Assembly: GCF_006494425.1 (NCBI RefSeq) | Contig: NZ_VHIV01000004.1 | Span: 186,001 to 250,000 of the forward strand | From: Bacillus dicomae | GTDB taxonomy: Bacteria > Bacillota > Bacilli > Bacillales > Bacillaceae_G | Direction of reading: 5' to 3' | Length of the DNA stretch: 64,000 bases | In this document: positions 34,443-42,895 of the stretch, one piece after another | How the letters are laid out: every line of letters starts with the position of its first letter | Numbering within the stretch: position 1 is the stretch's first letter | Made by a program: the position numbers and the translations under genes | The notes under the pieces: generated by a model | What the model was told of the DNA's origin: nothing | The model's input: the letters and a program-made list of their open reading frames with translations, nothing else | Database searches by the model: none

Positions 34443-35684
34443 TTATAGATCTGTGTACATTGGGAATTTGCTCGTTAACGCTTCTACACGCTTACGTGCT
34501 TCTTCTAATGCAGCTTCATTTTCATGATTTTTTAATGTGTAAGCAATAAGTGACGCAATTTCATCCATTTCATCTAAACCAAAGCCACGAGATGTTACAG
34601 CTGCCGTACCGATACGTACACCGCTTGTTACAAATGGACTTGCTGTTTCAAATGGAATTGTATTTTTGTTCACTGTAATACCAACTTCATCTAATACGTG
34701 CTCTGCTACTTTACCTGTGATTTCTAAGTTACGAACATCAATCAAGATTAAGTGATTGTCTGTTCCGCCAGAAACAAGTGTAAGTCCTTCTTTTTGAAGA
34801 CCCTCAGCTAAGCGATTCGCATTGTTAATGATATTTTGTGCATATGTTTTAAAATCATCTTGAAGTGCCTCACCGAATGCAACAGCTTTTGCAGCAATTA
34901 CGTGCATCAGTGGACCACCTTGAATACCAGGGAAGATTGATTTATCAATTTGTTTTGCAAATTGTTCTTCACATAAAATCATACCGCCACGTGGGCCACG
35001 TAATGTTTTATGTGTTGTTGTTGTAACGAAATGTGCATGTGGTACTGGATTTGGGTGTAAACCAGCTGCTACTAAACCAGCGATATGTGCCATATCAACC
35101 ATTAAGTATGCACCCACTTCATCTGCAATCTCACGGAATCGTTTGAAATCGATAACACGAGGGTATGCACTTGCACCTGCAACGATTAATTTTGGTTTAT
35201 GTTCTTTCGCTTTTGCTAATACATCATCGTAATTAATACGGTGAGATTCAGCATCCACGCCATATTCTACGAAATTATATTGTACTCCACTGAAGTTAAC
35301 AGGGCTTCCGTGTGTTAAGTGACCACCATGAGATAAATTCATACCAAGTACTGTATCGCCTTGCTCTAAAATCGTGAAGTATACTGCCATGTTCGCTTGT
35401 GCACCAGAATGTGGTTGAACATTTACGTGCTCTGCGCCAAAAATTTCTTTTACGCGGTCACGCGCGATATCTTCTACTACGTCTACGTGTTCACAACCAC
35501 CATAGTAACGTTTTCCAGGATATCCTTCAGCATACTTATTCGTTAAAACAGAACCTTGCGCTTCCATTACTGCTTCACTTACGAAGTTCTCCGAAGCAAT
35601 TAGCTCAATCTTTGAACGCTGTCTTCCTAGTTCTGCCTCAATTGCAGCAAATACCTTTTCATCTTGACGTTTTAAATGATCCAC
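34443..35684 (-). CDS. glyA: Serine hydroxymethyltransferase
   Basis: 413 residues, PLP enzyme interconverting serine and glycine with transfer of a C1 unit to tetrahydrofolate. The PLP lysine lies in [15 protein letters not shown], and [14 protein letters not shown] and [13 protein letters not shown] are conserved. The start is GTG 35682-35684 with AAGGGGGA upstream; the TTG one codon earlier is too close to that site. Confidence 0.97.
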   Translation of the reverse strand: MDHLKRQDEKVFAAIEAELGRQRSKIELIASENFVSEAVMEAQGSVLTNKYAEGYPGKRYYGGCEHVDVVEDIARDRVKEIFGAEHVNVQPHSGAQANMAVYFTILEQGDTVLGMNLSHGGHLTHGSPVNFSGVQYNFVEYGVDAESHRINYDDVLAKAKEHKPKLIVAGASAYPRVIDFKRFREIADEVGAYLMVDMAHIAGLVAAGLHPNPVPHAHFVTTTTHKTLRGPRGGMILCEEQFAKQIDKSIFPGIQGGPLMHVIAAKAVAFGEALQDDFKTYAQNIINNANRLAEGLQKEGLTLVSGGTDNHLILIDVRNLEITGKVAEHVLDEVGITVNKNTIPFETASPFVTSGVRIGTAAVTSRGFGLDEMDEIASLIAYTLKNHENEAALEEARKRVEALTSKFPMYTDL

Positions 35685-35828
35685 CAAAATCCCCCTTTTC
35701 TGAACGAATTACATCAATTCCCAACAGTTTTTTCTTATTTATTCAGAAAAAACGAAAATTCAGGTTGTAATTCTTTCGAACCTTCATGTTTTCAACTACA
35801 TTCTAACATGACTTTCTATATCATAAAA

Positions 35829-35856
35829 GAAAAAAAAGACCGAAAATTGGTCTTTT
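35829..35856 (-). terminator. Terminator of ywlG
   Basis: Stem AAAAGACC/GGTCTTTT with an 8-nt T tail on the minus strand. Confidence 0.8.
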
Positions 35857-35912
35857 CTTTCTTCTATGATAAAGTCAGACAACATACCTTATTCGTAGGA
35901 TACAATGAAATT

Positions 35913-36485
35913 TTAACGGCAAGTGATAGTCTCTTCCTTCGCCGCATAAACAGCACGTGCTCCACCAATTAGTTTTCCACGTGTTGTTGCCATCGTTACA
36001 TGTGCACTTCCAATTTCCTTCACACTAGTACGAACCGGAACAGCTACGTGCTTTAAATGCATACCGATAAATGTATCACCAATATCCATTCCCGCATCTG
36101 CTTTAATAAACTCAATTACTACCGGATCTTTAAAATTGTGATAAGCATATGTTGCTAATGCACCACCTGCTGATCTAACAGGCGTAACTGTTACAATTTC
36201 AAATTGATATTTCATCGCCAACTCTTTCTCAACTACTAAAGCACGGTTTAAATGCTCACAACATTGAAACGCCAACTCAATACCTGTTTGTTCTTGAAAT
36301 TGTTTTAACTCAGAAAAAATCGCCTCTGCTACTTCCATCGTTCCTGATGTTCCAATTCTTTCTCCTAGCACTTCGCTCGTACTACAACCCACTACAAAAA
36401 TTTGACCACTTTGTAATGAAGCTTGTTCTTGGAAATCAGAAAGTGAAATTTGTAGCTGTTCTCTTACCTTTACGATTTCTGTCAT
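35913..36485 (-). CDS. ywlG: TIGR01440/DUF436 family protein YwlG
   Basis: 190 residues; conserved block [19 protein letters not shown], the Cys-His stretch [14 protein letters not shown] and [16 protein letters not shown]. Family function is unknown to me. The start ATG 36483-36485 has GGAAGAGG upstream; a 15-codon upstream extension lacks support. It sits between rpiB and glyA, as in B. subtilis. Confidence 0.88.
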   Translation of the reverse strand: MTEIVKVREQLQISLSDFQEQASLQSGQIFVVGCSTSEVLGERIGTSGTMEVAEAIFSELKQFQEQTGIELAFQCCEHLNRALVVEKELAMKYQFEIVTVTPVRSAGGALATYAYHNFKDPVVIEFIKADAGMDIGDTFIGMHLKHVAVPVRTSVKEIGSAHVTMATTRGKLIGGARAVYAAKEETITCR

Positions 36486-36551
36486 TACGCCTCTTCCTTT
36501 CACAGGTTGGTTCACCAAATTATATTTCATACTGCTTCTAGTTAGAATCTA

Positions 36552-36995
36552 TTACTTTGCTTCGTATGTTTTAATTTTTCCTACGCGGTTTTCGTGACGG
36601 CCACCTTCAAATTCAGTTGTTAACCAAATTTTTGCGATGTCACGAGCTAGACCAGCACCAATTACACGCTCGCCCATTGCTAACATATTAGTGTCATTAT
36701 GCTCTCTCGTTGCTCTCGCGCTGAAAGTATCATGAACTAACGCACAACGAATACCATTTACTTTATTTGCAGCAATTGACATACCGATGCCTGTCCCACA
36801 AACTAAAATACCACGGTCTACTTCGCCATTTGCTACCATTTCCGCTGCTGGAAATGCAAAATCAGGGTAATCAACAGAACCAGCTTCACATTCACAACCT
36901 AAATCAATATATTCAATATTTAACTCTTCTAATAAACTTACAAGTTCTTTACGGATATTCATACCGCCGTGATCAGATGCTACTACTACTTTCAT
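36552..36995 (-). CDS. rpiB: Ribose-5-phosphate isomerase B
   Basis: 147 residues of the RpiB/LacAB family. It has VASDHGGMNIRKEL at the N-terminus, the active-site Cys in GILVCGTGIGMSIAANK and the His/Arg pair in CALVHDTFSARATREHND. It interconverts ribose-5-P and ribulose-5-P. GGAGGGG precedes the ATG. Downstream of ywlE in the same direction. Confidence 0.95.
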   Translation of the reverse strand: MKVVVASDHGGMNIRKELVSLLEELNIEYIDLGCECEAGSVDYPDFAFPAAEMVANGEVDRGILVCGTGIGMSIAANKVNGIRCALVHDTFSARATREHNDTNMLAMGERVIGAGLARDIAKIWLTTEFEGGRHENRVGKIKTYEAK

Positions 36996-37092
36996 TTTTA
37001 CCCCTCCAAAGTTTCAATCAATTATCTTCATTTCTCACTCGCTACCATTAATGGAACGAAGTGATCTCCAATATCGTATTATACACGAAACA

Positions 37093-37533
37093 TCAACCTT
37101 CGGAATGTTTTTTCAGTAAAGTTTGTACAAGTTTTTCCATCTCTTCTAACGTTTCTTTATAAATAGAAAGTGATCCACCAAATGGATCTGAAATATCCTT
37201 ACTTATACCCTCAGTTATTCCATATAATGTATCCAATTTCTTTTCAACACTCGGATAATGCCCAAGTACAATTTGCTTATGGTTTTCCGTCATTGTTACT
37301 ACAATATCAGCCCAATCAATTAAAGATTCGTTCACCTGTTGCGCGGCATGATCGATTGCAATTCCCTTTTCAGCTAAAGCTTCCTTTGCATGTACCGACG
37401 CATCACTTCCAGGATAGGCAAAAACACCGGCAGATTGCACTTCAAACTTACCTTCTCCGTGATGACGAAGTAATGCTTCAGCCATCGGGCTACGGCATGT
37501 ATTTCCAGTGCAAATAAATAACACTCGCTTCAT
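37093..37533 (-). CDS. ywlE: Protein-arginine phosphatase YwlE (LMW phosphatase family)
   Basis: 146 residues, low-molecular-weight phosphatase fold. The P-loop is CTGNTCRSP, with nucleophile Cys7 and Thr11; Thr at this point, instead of the Ile of tyrosine phosphatases, is the specificity mark of arginine phosphatases that oppose McsB kinase. The general acid Asp is in [17 protein letters not shown] lies upstream of the ATG. A bcr1 element sits about 30 nt upstream of the start, within the promoter or leader region. Confidence 0.92.
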   Translation of the reverse strand: MKRVLFICTGNTCRSPMAEALLRHHGEGKFEVQSAGVFAYPGSDASVHAKEALAEKGIAIDHAAQQVNESLIDWADIVVTMTENHKQIVLGHYPSVEKKLDTLYGITEGISKDISDPFGGSLSIYKETLEEMEKLVQTLLKKHSEG

Positions 37534-37564
37534 CCAAACCCACCCCTTTTCTTCTTTTTCTTAC

Positions 37565-37718
37565 CTTTACCCCGCATTAACGGGCAGTAAGACTCCCACT
37601 TCAAAATTTGGCGAATGTGAGGGAATTAGCCGGGAGACTAGCTGCCCGTAAAGGCCCGATTCGTGAGGGCTAATAATCAGTGGGATACTCCCCTCCACCG
37701 ATTAAAGTTTCACTTTAT
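37565..37718 (-). repeat. bcr1 interspersed repeat, copy 2 (inverted)
   Basis: 154 bp, reverse orientation to copy 1. Read on the minus strand it starts ATAAAGTGAAACTTTAATC and ends ACTGCCCGTTAATGCGGGG, with matching internal blocks GCCCTCACGAATCGGGC and TTTACGGGCAG. It lies just upstream of ywlE. Confidence 0.88.
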
Positions 37719-37760
37719 CATAACGTACATAAGAATAGAACAAAAGAAATGTGAATATAC

Positions 37761-37806
37761 AAAAGGCGCATTTCTCTTATATTTTCTCTAAGAAAAATGC
37801 GCCTTA
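37761..37806. terminator. Hairpin between crr and bcr1
   Basis: Arms AAGGCGCATTT/AAATGCGCCTT with a 21-nt loop. It has A/T-rich flanks on both sides, but no gene ends directly at it; possibly a second terminator behind crr. Confidence 0.5.
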
Positions 37807-37871
37807 TCCACATATATGTGAAACCCTATTTCCAAGTGCCTAAAGTATTTTAACATACATAGCAAGAAATA

Positions 37872-37901
37872 AGGAATCCATTTCATACGAAATGGATTCC
37901 T
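37872..37901 (-). terminator. Terminator of crr
   Basis: Perfect 13-bp stem AGGAATCCATTTC/GAAATGGATTCCT with a 4-nt loop, shortly after the stop. Confidence 0.8.
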
Positions 37902-37913
37902 CTTATACAATAA

Positions 37914-38411
37914 TTATTTCATTGTAACTTTCATTACTTCTGTTGAACCTTTTGTAGCTGTTACACCTACAGTTGTTTTAATAGACTCAGCTGCATCTGT
38001 GTTTGTAATAACGATTGGCGTAATTGTGCTTTTCGCTTTTTCACGAATTAACTCTAAGTCGAATGAGATTAATTTATCTCCAGCTTTTACAGCTTGGCCT
38101 TCAGAAACGTGAGCTTCGAAACCTTCGCCTTCCATTTTTACAGTTTCTAATCCAACGTGGATTAAAATTTCTGTACCGTTTTTCGCTTTAATTCCGATAG
38201 CATGCTTTGTGTGGAATAATTGTACGATTTCACCATCAACTGGAGATACAACTACACCTTCAGTAGGATCGATTGCAACACCGTCACCCATCATACGACC
38301 AGCGAATACTGGATCTGGTACTTCTTCAATATTTTTCACTGCTCCAGTTAATGGAGCTACGATTGTTTCTTCATTTGTTTTTGAACCAAGACCGAATAAT
38401 TTTTTAAACAT
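37914..38411 (-). CDS. crr: PTS glucose-type IIA component
   Basis: 165 residues, single-domain EIIA-Glc. Phosphorylated His is in ILIHVGLETV, and the partner His in FHTKHAIGIK; the family block GDGVAIDPTEGVVVSPVDG is present. It carries phosphate from HPr to sugar-specific IICB proteins. No IIB or IIC gene is next to it, so it probably serves several permeases. A cre-like site sits at its promoter. The gene is not at this place in the B. subtilis order. Confidence 0.93.
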   Translation of the reverse strand: MFKKLFGLGSKTNEETIVAPLTGAVKNIEEVPDPVFAGRMMGDGVAIDPTEGVVVSPVDGEIVQLFHTKHAIGIKAKNGTEILIHVGLETVKMEGEGFEAHVSEGQAVKAGDKLISFDLELIREKAKSTITPIVITNTDAAESIKTTVGVTATKGSTEVMKVTMK

Positions 38412-38499
38412 AGGATAGTCCTCCTTATAATTTACCTAAAAGTTTATAGGGCAATCCCTAGCAAAGATCGGGACACATGTAAGACTTCATACTTCGAAT

Positions 38500-38522
38500 A
38501 TTATACTGTAAAAACGCTTTCG
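38500..38522 (-). promoter_or_regulatory. crr -10 element with overlapping cre-like site
   Basis: Minus-strand TATAAT at 38500-38505. Immediately upstream (38507-38522) is TGTAAAAACGCTTTCG on the plus strand, 12 of 14 matches to the CcpA site TGAAAACGCTTTCA, lying between -35 and -10. Confidence 0.55.
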
Positions 38523-38726
38523 AAATAAATTACGTCATTACTAATAGACTCTTATTGTAGCTCTTTGCAAAATTCCAGTCAATTCTGATTGTCTGAATAA
38601 CAATAAGAAAGTTAACTTCTACTTATATTTTCTCTTTTTTTGCCCAACTTGTCTAGAGGTCTTTACTACATTTTATTTTTTATTGTTAATTTGTAAAATT
38701 TAGTTCAAACTTTTTCCGAAATACAC

Positions 38727-38768
38727 TTGACTAAAGTAAGTAACTATTTTATTATTACTTACGTAAGG
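38727..38768 (+). promoter_or_regulatory. doxX promoter with inverted-repeat operator
   Basis: TTGACT (38727-38732), 17-nt spacer, TATTAT (38750-38755). An exact inverted repeat GTAAGTAA (38736-38743) / TTACTTAC (38755-38762) spans spacer and -10, and a second palindrome CTTACGTAAG overlaps its right arm. Typical placing for a MarR/HxlR-type repressor. Confidence 0.65.
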
Positions 38769-38799
38769 TAAGTTAATAACTTTTAGGAGGTTTTTAAAA

Positions 38800-39186
38800 A
38801 TGATGGATTTCGGTCTTCTTATTATTCGTCTTATTATAGGAATTACATTCATGGGTCATGGTGCTCAAAAATTATTTGGTTGGTTCGGCGGTTACGGTTT
38901 AAAAGGAACAGGTGGCTGGATGGAATCAATCGGTTTACGCCCTGGTGTATTTATGGCATTTATGGCTGGCGCAACTGAATTATTAGGCGGTTTCTTATTC
39001 GCATCAGGTATTTTCACTGCAATTGGTTCATTATTTATCGTCGGAACAATGTTAATGGCCATCTTCACTGTTCACGGAAAAAATGGTTACTGGGTAACAC
39101 AAAACGGATATGAGTACAACTTAATGTTAATTGCTGTTGCTATCGGAGTAGCTTTAATCGGACCTGGCGCATACGTTTTATTATAA
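38800..39186 (+). CDS. DoxX family membrane protein
   Basis: 128 residues with four membrane helices. DoxX hallmarks are LIIRLIIGITFMGHGAQKLF, GWFGGYGLKGTGGWM and the helix LLGGFLFASGIF. AGGAGG lies 9 nt before the ATG. Relatives (such as CatD) belong to quinone- or thiol-stress regulons with HxlR-type repressors; the promoter operator here fits that, but the substrate is unknown. Own terminator follows. Confidence 0.88.
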   Translation: MMDFGLLIIRLIIGITFMGHGAQKLFGWFGGYGLKGTGGWMESIGLRPGVFMAFMAGATELLGGFLFASGIFTAIGSLFIVGTMLMAIFTVHGKNGYWVTQNGYEYNLMLIAVAIGVALIGPGAYVLL

Positions 39187-39217
39187 TTTTTACCTTGAAT
39201 TCGAGATTATTTAGACG

Positions 39218-39253
39218 GAACTTACTTCACCTTGGTTGAAGTAAGTTCTTTTT
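39218..39253 (+). terminator. Terminator of doxX
   Basis: Stem GAACTTACTTCA/TGAAGTAAGTTC followed by five T residues on the plus strand. Confidence 0.88.
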
Positions 39254-39345
39254 ATGTAATAAAAATATTATTTTCAGCAGGAGTTTTCCACTAGCATCTT
39301 GTAAACAAACAATAAGTCGTCATATTCAGAAAGGGGATTTCAAAC

Positions 39346-39957
39346 ATGTTATCCATTAATCCAAACGAACAAACAGAAAAAGAGAATTACAAATTATTAA
39401 CGGGAAGTATTATTCCACGCCCTGTCGCATTTGTTACTTCTGTAACAAATGACGGCGTATTAAATGGAGCACCATATAGTTATTTCAATATTGTCGCTGC
39501 TAATCCACCACTTATTTCAGTCTCTGTACAACGGAAAGCAGGAGAAAGAAAGGACACTTCACGAAATGCAATCGAGAAAGGCGAATTTGTCGTACATATT
39601 TCTGACGAATCATATGTAGCAGCAATTAACGAAACAGCTGCCAATCTTCCGCCAAACGAAAGTGAAATTGAACTCGCAAAACTAACACCAATTGAAAGTG
39701 ACGTTATCTCAGTTCCAGGTGTGAAAGAAGCAAATATTAGAATGGAATGCGTACTAGAACGTGCAATTCCTCTTGGCGGAACAGAAGACTCACCAGCTTG
39801 CGATCTACTAATCGGACGCGTCGTTCGCTTCCACGTCGCAGAACACCTATATGAAAAAGGACGCATTCATGCAGAAGGACTAAAACCAATAAGCCGCCTA
39901 GCAGGACACAACTACGCAAAACTAGGAGAACAATTTGAATTGGTGAGGCCAATCTAA
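39346..39957 (+). CDS. Flavin reductase-like (FMN-binding split barrel) protein
   Basis: 203 residues with the flavoredoxin/DIM6 fold: LTGSIIPRPVAFVTSV, APYSYFNIVAANPPLISVSV and KDTSRNAIEKGEFVVHIS. The family binds FMN and reduces it or other small substrates with NAD(P)H. AAAGGGG precedes the ATG. It follows doxX on the plus strand after a terminator; a joint role in redox stress is inference. A hairpin repeat starts at its stop codon. Confidence 0.88.
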   Translation: MLSINPNEQTEKENYKLLTGSIIPRPVAFVTSVTNDGVLNGAPYSYFNIVAANPPLISVSVQRKAGERKDTSRNAIEKGEFVVHISDESYVAAINETAANLPPNESEIELAKLTPIESDVISVPGVKEANIRMECVLERAIPLGGTEDSPACDLLIGRVVRFHVAEHLYEKGRIHAEGLKPISRLAGHNYAKLGEQFELVRPI

Positions 39958-40055
39958 AAGCGGAAGCGGCTCGTTCAGAATCGCAGGACATTGGAGCTCT
40001 CGACCTTGATGCGCTCTTTGCTTCATGCGAGAGAGCGAAATGACCGGAGATTCTC
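39956..40055 (+). repeat. Hairpin repeat at the flavin reductase stop codon
   Basis: About 100 bp beginning AAAAGCGGAAGCGGCTCG at the stop codon. Internal nested pairings are GAATC/GATTC, CATT/AATG and GCTCTCG/CGAGAG. It aligns over its length, in inverse orientation, with 48841-48956 (about 85 % identity by eye). The outer right arm seen in the other copy is missing here. Confidence 0.85.
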
Positions 40056-40069
40056 CTATCACATAAACA

Positions 40070-40104
40070 ATAAAATCCCCTGCTGTTTAGCAGGGGATTT
40101 TATT
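40070..40104 (-). terminator. Bidirectional terminator
   Basis: Perfect stem AATAAAATCCCCTGC/GCAGGGGATTTTATT with T-runs on both strands. It ends the minus-strand gene at 40103 and could also stop plus-strand reading. Confidence 0.9.
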
Positions 40105-40381
40105 ATTGTAATTCTTCCTTCTTCTCTTCTAAAGTAGGCATCTTCTCTTTTTTCGGTTTCCCAAGCTTAATAACTAAGAAATATAGGGAAAGCAATGTAA
40201 CAAGAAAAACAATCAAAAATGGGTACGGAGAATAAAAAGCACGTGCTGCCTCCGTTTTTCCCGCAACAAACTTCAACGACTCAATATCTAAAAACTCAGC
40301 AAACATTTGTACACCGAGCATACTAAACCAAAAAACAAAAAAACTAATAATAATACCAAAAACTTGCTTCAATCTCGTCAT
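40103..40381 (-). CDS. Small two-helix membrane protein, function unknown
   Basis: 92 residues, with helices VFGIIISFFVFWFSMLGVQMF and FLIVFLVTLLSLYFLVIKLG and a Lys/Glu-rich tail (KPKKEKMPTLEEKKEELQ). The ATG at 40379-40381 is preferred because AAAGG lies 9 nt upstream; a start three codons earlier would abut that site. I do not recognise a family. It stands between a plus-strand pair and mntP. Confidence 0.65.
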   Translation of the reverse strand: MTRLKQVFGIIISFFVFWFSMLGVQMFAEFLDIESLKFVAGKTEAARAFYSPYPFLIVFLVTLLSLYFLVIKLGKPKKEKMPTLEEKKEELQ

Positions 40382-40462
40382 CCATCTCATCCTTTCTATC
40401 TGTGTAATTTTTTAGCGCAATCAATATAGTACAAATAAAACTATGCACAGAAAGGAGCTATC

Positions 40463-40594
40463 TTACCATTCGCGAATTAGCTTAATCCAACCTAAAATTG
40501 AAATTTGCAAAATAATACCCCAAATAATAAGTCATCGTAACCATCTCGGAAAAAAGGTTACAAATCGAATATACCATTCCAATAATTTGTTCAT
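40463..40594 (-). pseudogene. 43-codon ORF interrupted by an in-frame TGA
   Basis: ATG 40592-40594 follows a strong GGGGAGGG site. The frame reads MNKLLEWYIRFVTFFPRWLR, then TGA (40532-40534), then continues in the same frame as LIIWGIILQISILGWIKLIR to TAA. The product without the stop would be a Trp-rich single-helix membrane peptide. One base change (TGG to TGA) after RWLR would explain it. It may instead encode just a 20-residue peptide. Confidence 0.5.
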
Positions 40595-40612
40595 AACGCC
40601 CTCCCCTTAAAA

Positions 40613-41161
40613 TTATATAGGAAAAAGGAGATATAATCCAAATCCAACCAAAATGATACCGCCTACTATCTCACCATATGTACCGAGCATATCTTTCGCA
40701 TGTCTACCAATTAATAAACCAAGCCACGCTAATAACATACTAACAAATCCAAAAAGTAATATCGTAATAATTGTCTGTGCCCCGTAAATACCAAGACTAA
40801 GCCCTACTGAAAAGCTATCTATACTAACCCCAAATGCAAATACGAATAAACTAATTCCTATAGGGGCCGTTCTCGCCTCTTCATTCTCCAGAATAGATGA
40901 ATATACAATATAGAATCCTAGTCCAATTAATAAAATAGCACCCGCAAAATGTGCAATATCTCCATACTGCTCTGATAAAAAACGACCTAATACCATCCCT
41001 ATAAATGGCATGATAATATGAAATATCCCTATCGTTATACCGATATATAGGATTTGTCTTACCTTTAAGGTCATCATTCCCATACCAAGACTCACCGAGA
41101 ACGCATCCATCCCTAAGGCGAATGCCATAATTATTAACGGTATTAACTGTTCAAACGTCAT
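40613..41161 (-). CDS. mntP: Manganese efflux pump MntP
   Basis: 182 residues, six membrane helices. Two half-repeats each carry the Asp motif of the family: [14 protein letters not shown] and [14 protein letters not shown]. It exports Mn(II) across the membrane. It follows ywlC by 75 nt, the place of ywlD in B. subtilis. No yybP-ykoY-type riboswitch fits in the short gap. Confidence 0.93.
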   Translation of the reverse strand: MTFEQLIPLIIMAFALGMDAFSVSLGMGMMTLKVRQILYIGITIGIFHIIMPFIGMVLGRFLSEQYGDIAHFAGAILLIGLGFYIVYSSILENEEARTAPIGISLFVFAFGVSIDSFSVGLSLGIYGAQTIITILLFGFVSMLLAWLGLLIGRHAKDMLGTYGEIVGGIILVGFGLYLLFPI

Positions 41162-41235
41162 TCATGTCCCTCCTCGGACGTGCTACTTCAAAATATGCTT
41201 ATCCAAGGAGAAATATTCTGTTTGCTAATCGTACC

Positions 41236-42279
41236 TTATGATTCAGTAATAATATGATGTCCTGCTGCTTTTGTTAAACGATTCATAATTGCATTCCCTA
41301 TTCCTTCATTAGGGAATGACTCACTAAAAATAACATCCACTTCACTTGCATCAAATGTTCTAAGTACATCATATAATTTAGTTGCAACGCTAGCTAAATC
41401 GCTTCGAACACCGCAAGATAATATAACATCTGCGCTATATACATGCTGATACTCTTCTGTCGTTAATACACCTACTTTAAATCCTTCTTCCTTTTTCTCA
41501 TCCACAAGATGCTGAATAAACGCACGTGAACCCTCAACAATACTCAGTGGTGCTTTCGGCGCATAATGTGTATATTTCATCCCGGGTGATTTTGGTTTTT
41601 CCTTCTCATCCTTTAAAGCCGGATCTAAAGAAACCGTACCAATTACCGCTTCCAATTGTTCTTTCGTAATCCCACCTGGGCGTAATATCGTTGGAACAGC
41701 GCTCGTACAATCAATTACAGTCGATTCAACACCTACTCCTGTTGCACCACCATCTACAATACCTGCGATTTTCTCATTTAAATCTTCATATACGTGAGAC
41801 GCTAGTGTCGGACTTGGACGCCCAGAACGATTCGCACTCGGTGCCGCAACAGGTACATTTGCCTCTTCAATGAGAGCGAGCGCTACTGGATGATCAGGCA
41901 TTCTTACTCCAACCGTATTAAGTCCTGCCGTCACCTTCTCTGAAATCCCTTCTTTTCTAGGTAAAATAATTGTTAACGGGCCTGGCCAAAAATGCTCCAT
42001 TAACTTCTCTGCAACTGGTGGAATTTCCGTCACAATCCCATCTAACTGAGATTTTGTACCTATGTGGACAATAAGTGGATTATCACTCGGTCTCCCTTTC
42101 GCTTCAAAAATTTTCGCAATCGCTTCATCATTCATCGCGTTCGCACCTAGTCCATATACCGTTTCTGTAGGGAAGGCAATCGCCTCATTTTCTCTTAATA
42201 ATTTTGCTGCTTCTTGTATCTGTGGATAATATTTTTTTCTTTCCACAACATTATCCACAATCCACATATTTGTATGCAT
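41236..42279 (-). CDS. ywlC: Threonylcarbamoyl-AMP synthase (Sua5/YrdC)
   Basis: 347 residues: N-terminal YrdC domain (about 15-210), with AIAFPTETVYGLGANA, KGRPSDNPLIVHIG and SANRSGRPSPT, and a C-terminal Sua5 domain. It makes threonylcarbamoyl-AMP for the t6A37 modification of ANN-decoding tRNAs. The ATG at 42277-42279 is preceded by a GGACGTGGG site. A DnaA box lies inside the first codons, and more lie upstream. Confidence 0.94.
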   Translation of the reverse strand: MHTNMWIVDNVVERKKYYPQIQEAAKLLRENEAIAFPTETVYGLGANAMNDEAIAKIFEAKGRPSDNPLIVHIGTKSQLDGIVTEIPPVAEKLMEHFWPGPLTIILPRKEGISEKVTAGLNTVGVRMPDHPVALALIEEANVPVAAPSANRSGRPSPTLASHVYEDLNEKIAGIVDGGATGVGVESTVIDCTSAVPTILRPGGITKEQLEAVIGTVSLDPALKDEKEKPKSPGMKYTHYAPKAPLSIVEGSRAFIQHLVDEKKEEGFKVGVLTTEEYQHVYSADVILSCGVRSDLASVATKLYDVLRTFDASEVDVIFSESFPNEGIGNAIMNRLTKAAGHHIITES

Positions 42280-42657
42280 TTTTTCCCACGTCCTTTTCTA
42301 CCCTGAAATACTTGTCTATTATTAGTTTACTATGAGATTTATCCAAAAGACAAACAAGGTTTATCCACAAAATGTGGATAAACCTAATTAATCCGTGGAT
42401 AACTTTGTGAATAGCTGACAATTTAGTATTATTGCATTTGGCTCTTTTATATTTTTACAAAAGTGTTCTAACTGTCGAATTCCCTCTGGTACGTTTTCTT
42501 TCTCTATAGTAACAAAGTCAAAAAACTGAAAGATCGTTATAGATTGTGGATGATTTGTTAGTAAGTACAATTGTCGAATATCTTTTTCTTTCATATACTG
42601 CAAAAACATTTCAAAAAAATATAAGAAAGTCTGTTTATCCACATTAGGTGTGAATAA
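42251..42657. promoter_or_regulatory. DnaA-box cluster at ywlC/ywlB
   Basis: Perfect boxes TTATCCACA at 42251-42259, 42361-42369, 42373-42381 (inverted) and 42635-42643. One-mismatch boxes lie at 42339-42347, 42394-42402 and 42649-42657. Seven sites in about 400 bp cover the ywlB coding region, the gap and the start of ywlC. Confidence 0.75.
42357..42385 (-). terminator. Hairpin after ywlB formed by two DnaA boxes
   Basis: Perfect 13-bp stem AGGTTTATCCACA/TGTGGATAAACCT with a 3-nt loop, 3 nt after the ywlB stop. It serves as a terminator-like hairpin and as a pair of inverted DnaA boxes. Confidence 0.65.
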
Positions 42658-42846
42658 ACAAGAACGAATAAGTGCGTTTTCTTCACTTTGTTCATATCCA
42701 ATGACAGCCCGTATTTCTTCCGCCTCTTCCAAAATCATAAATTGCGCGTACAACTCATTTATTTTATCATCTTTTTTATTAGCTTGTCCGAAAAAAGAAT
42801 GCAACCTTTCCACATCTGCCTTCGTAGCAAAATATACCTTCTTCAT
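42388..42846 (-). CDS. ywlB: YwlB-like protein, possible GNAT-fold
   Basis: 152 residues. The N-terminal VYFATKADVERLHSFF and the strand-helix order (AQFMILEEAEEIRAVIGYE, IRQLYLLTN, ITIFQFFDFVTIE) resemble acetyltransferase folds, but a clear acetyl-CoA loop is not visible. Position between ywlC and spoIIR matches B. subtilis ywlB. GGAGGGA precedes the ATG. It contains two of the clustered DnaA boxes. Confidence 0.7.
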   Translation of the reverse strand: MKKVYFATKADVERLHSFFGQANKKDDKINELYAQFMILEEAEEIRAVIGYEQSEENALIRSCLFTPNVDKQTFLYFFEMFLQYMKEKDIRQLYLLTNHPQSITIFQFFDFVTIEKENVPEGIRQLEHFCKNIKEPNAIILNCQLFTKLSTD

Positions 42847-42895
42847 AGTAAATCCCTCCTCTTTTTTATATATGAGAAGGGATCTGCTAATAGTA

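Noticed and set aside
41162-41235. Possible manganese riboswitch in front of mntP
   Set aside because: The gap is only 74 nt and shows no stem pattern of the yybP-ykoY class.
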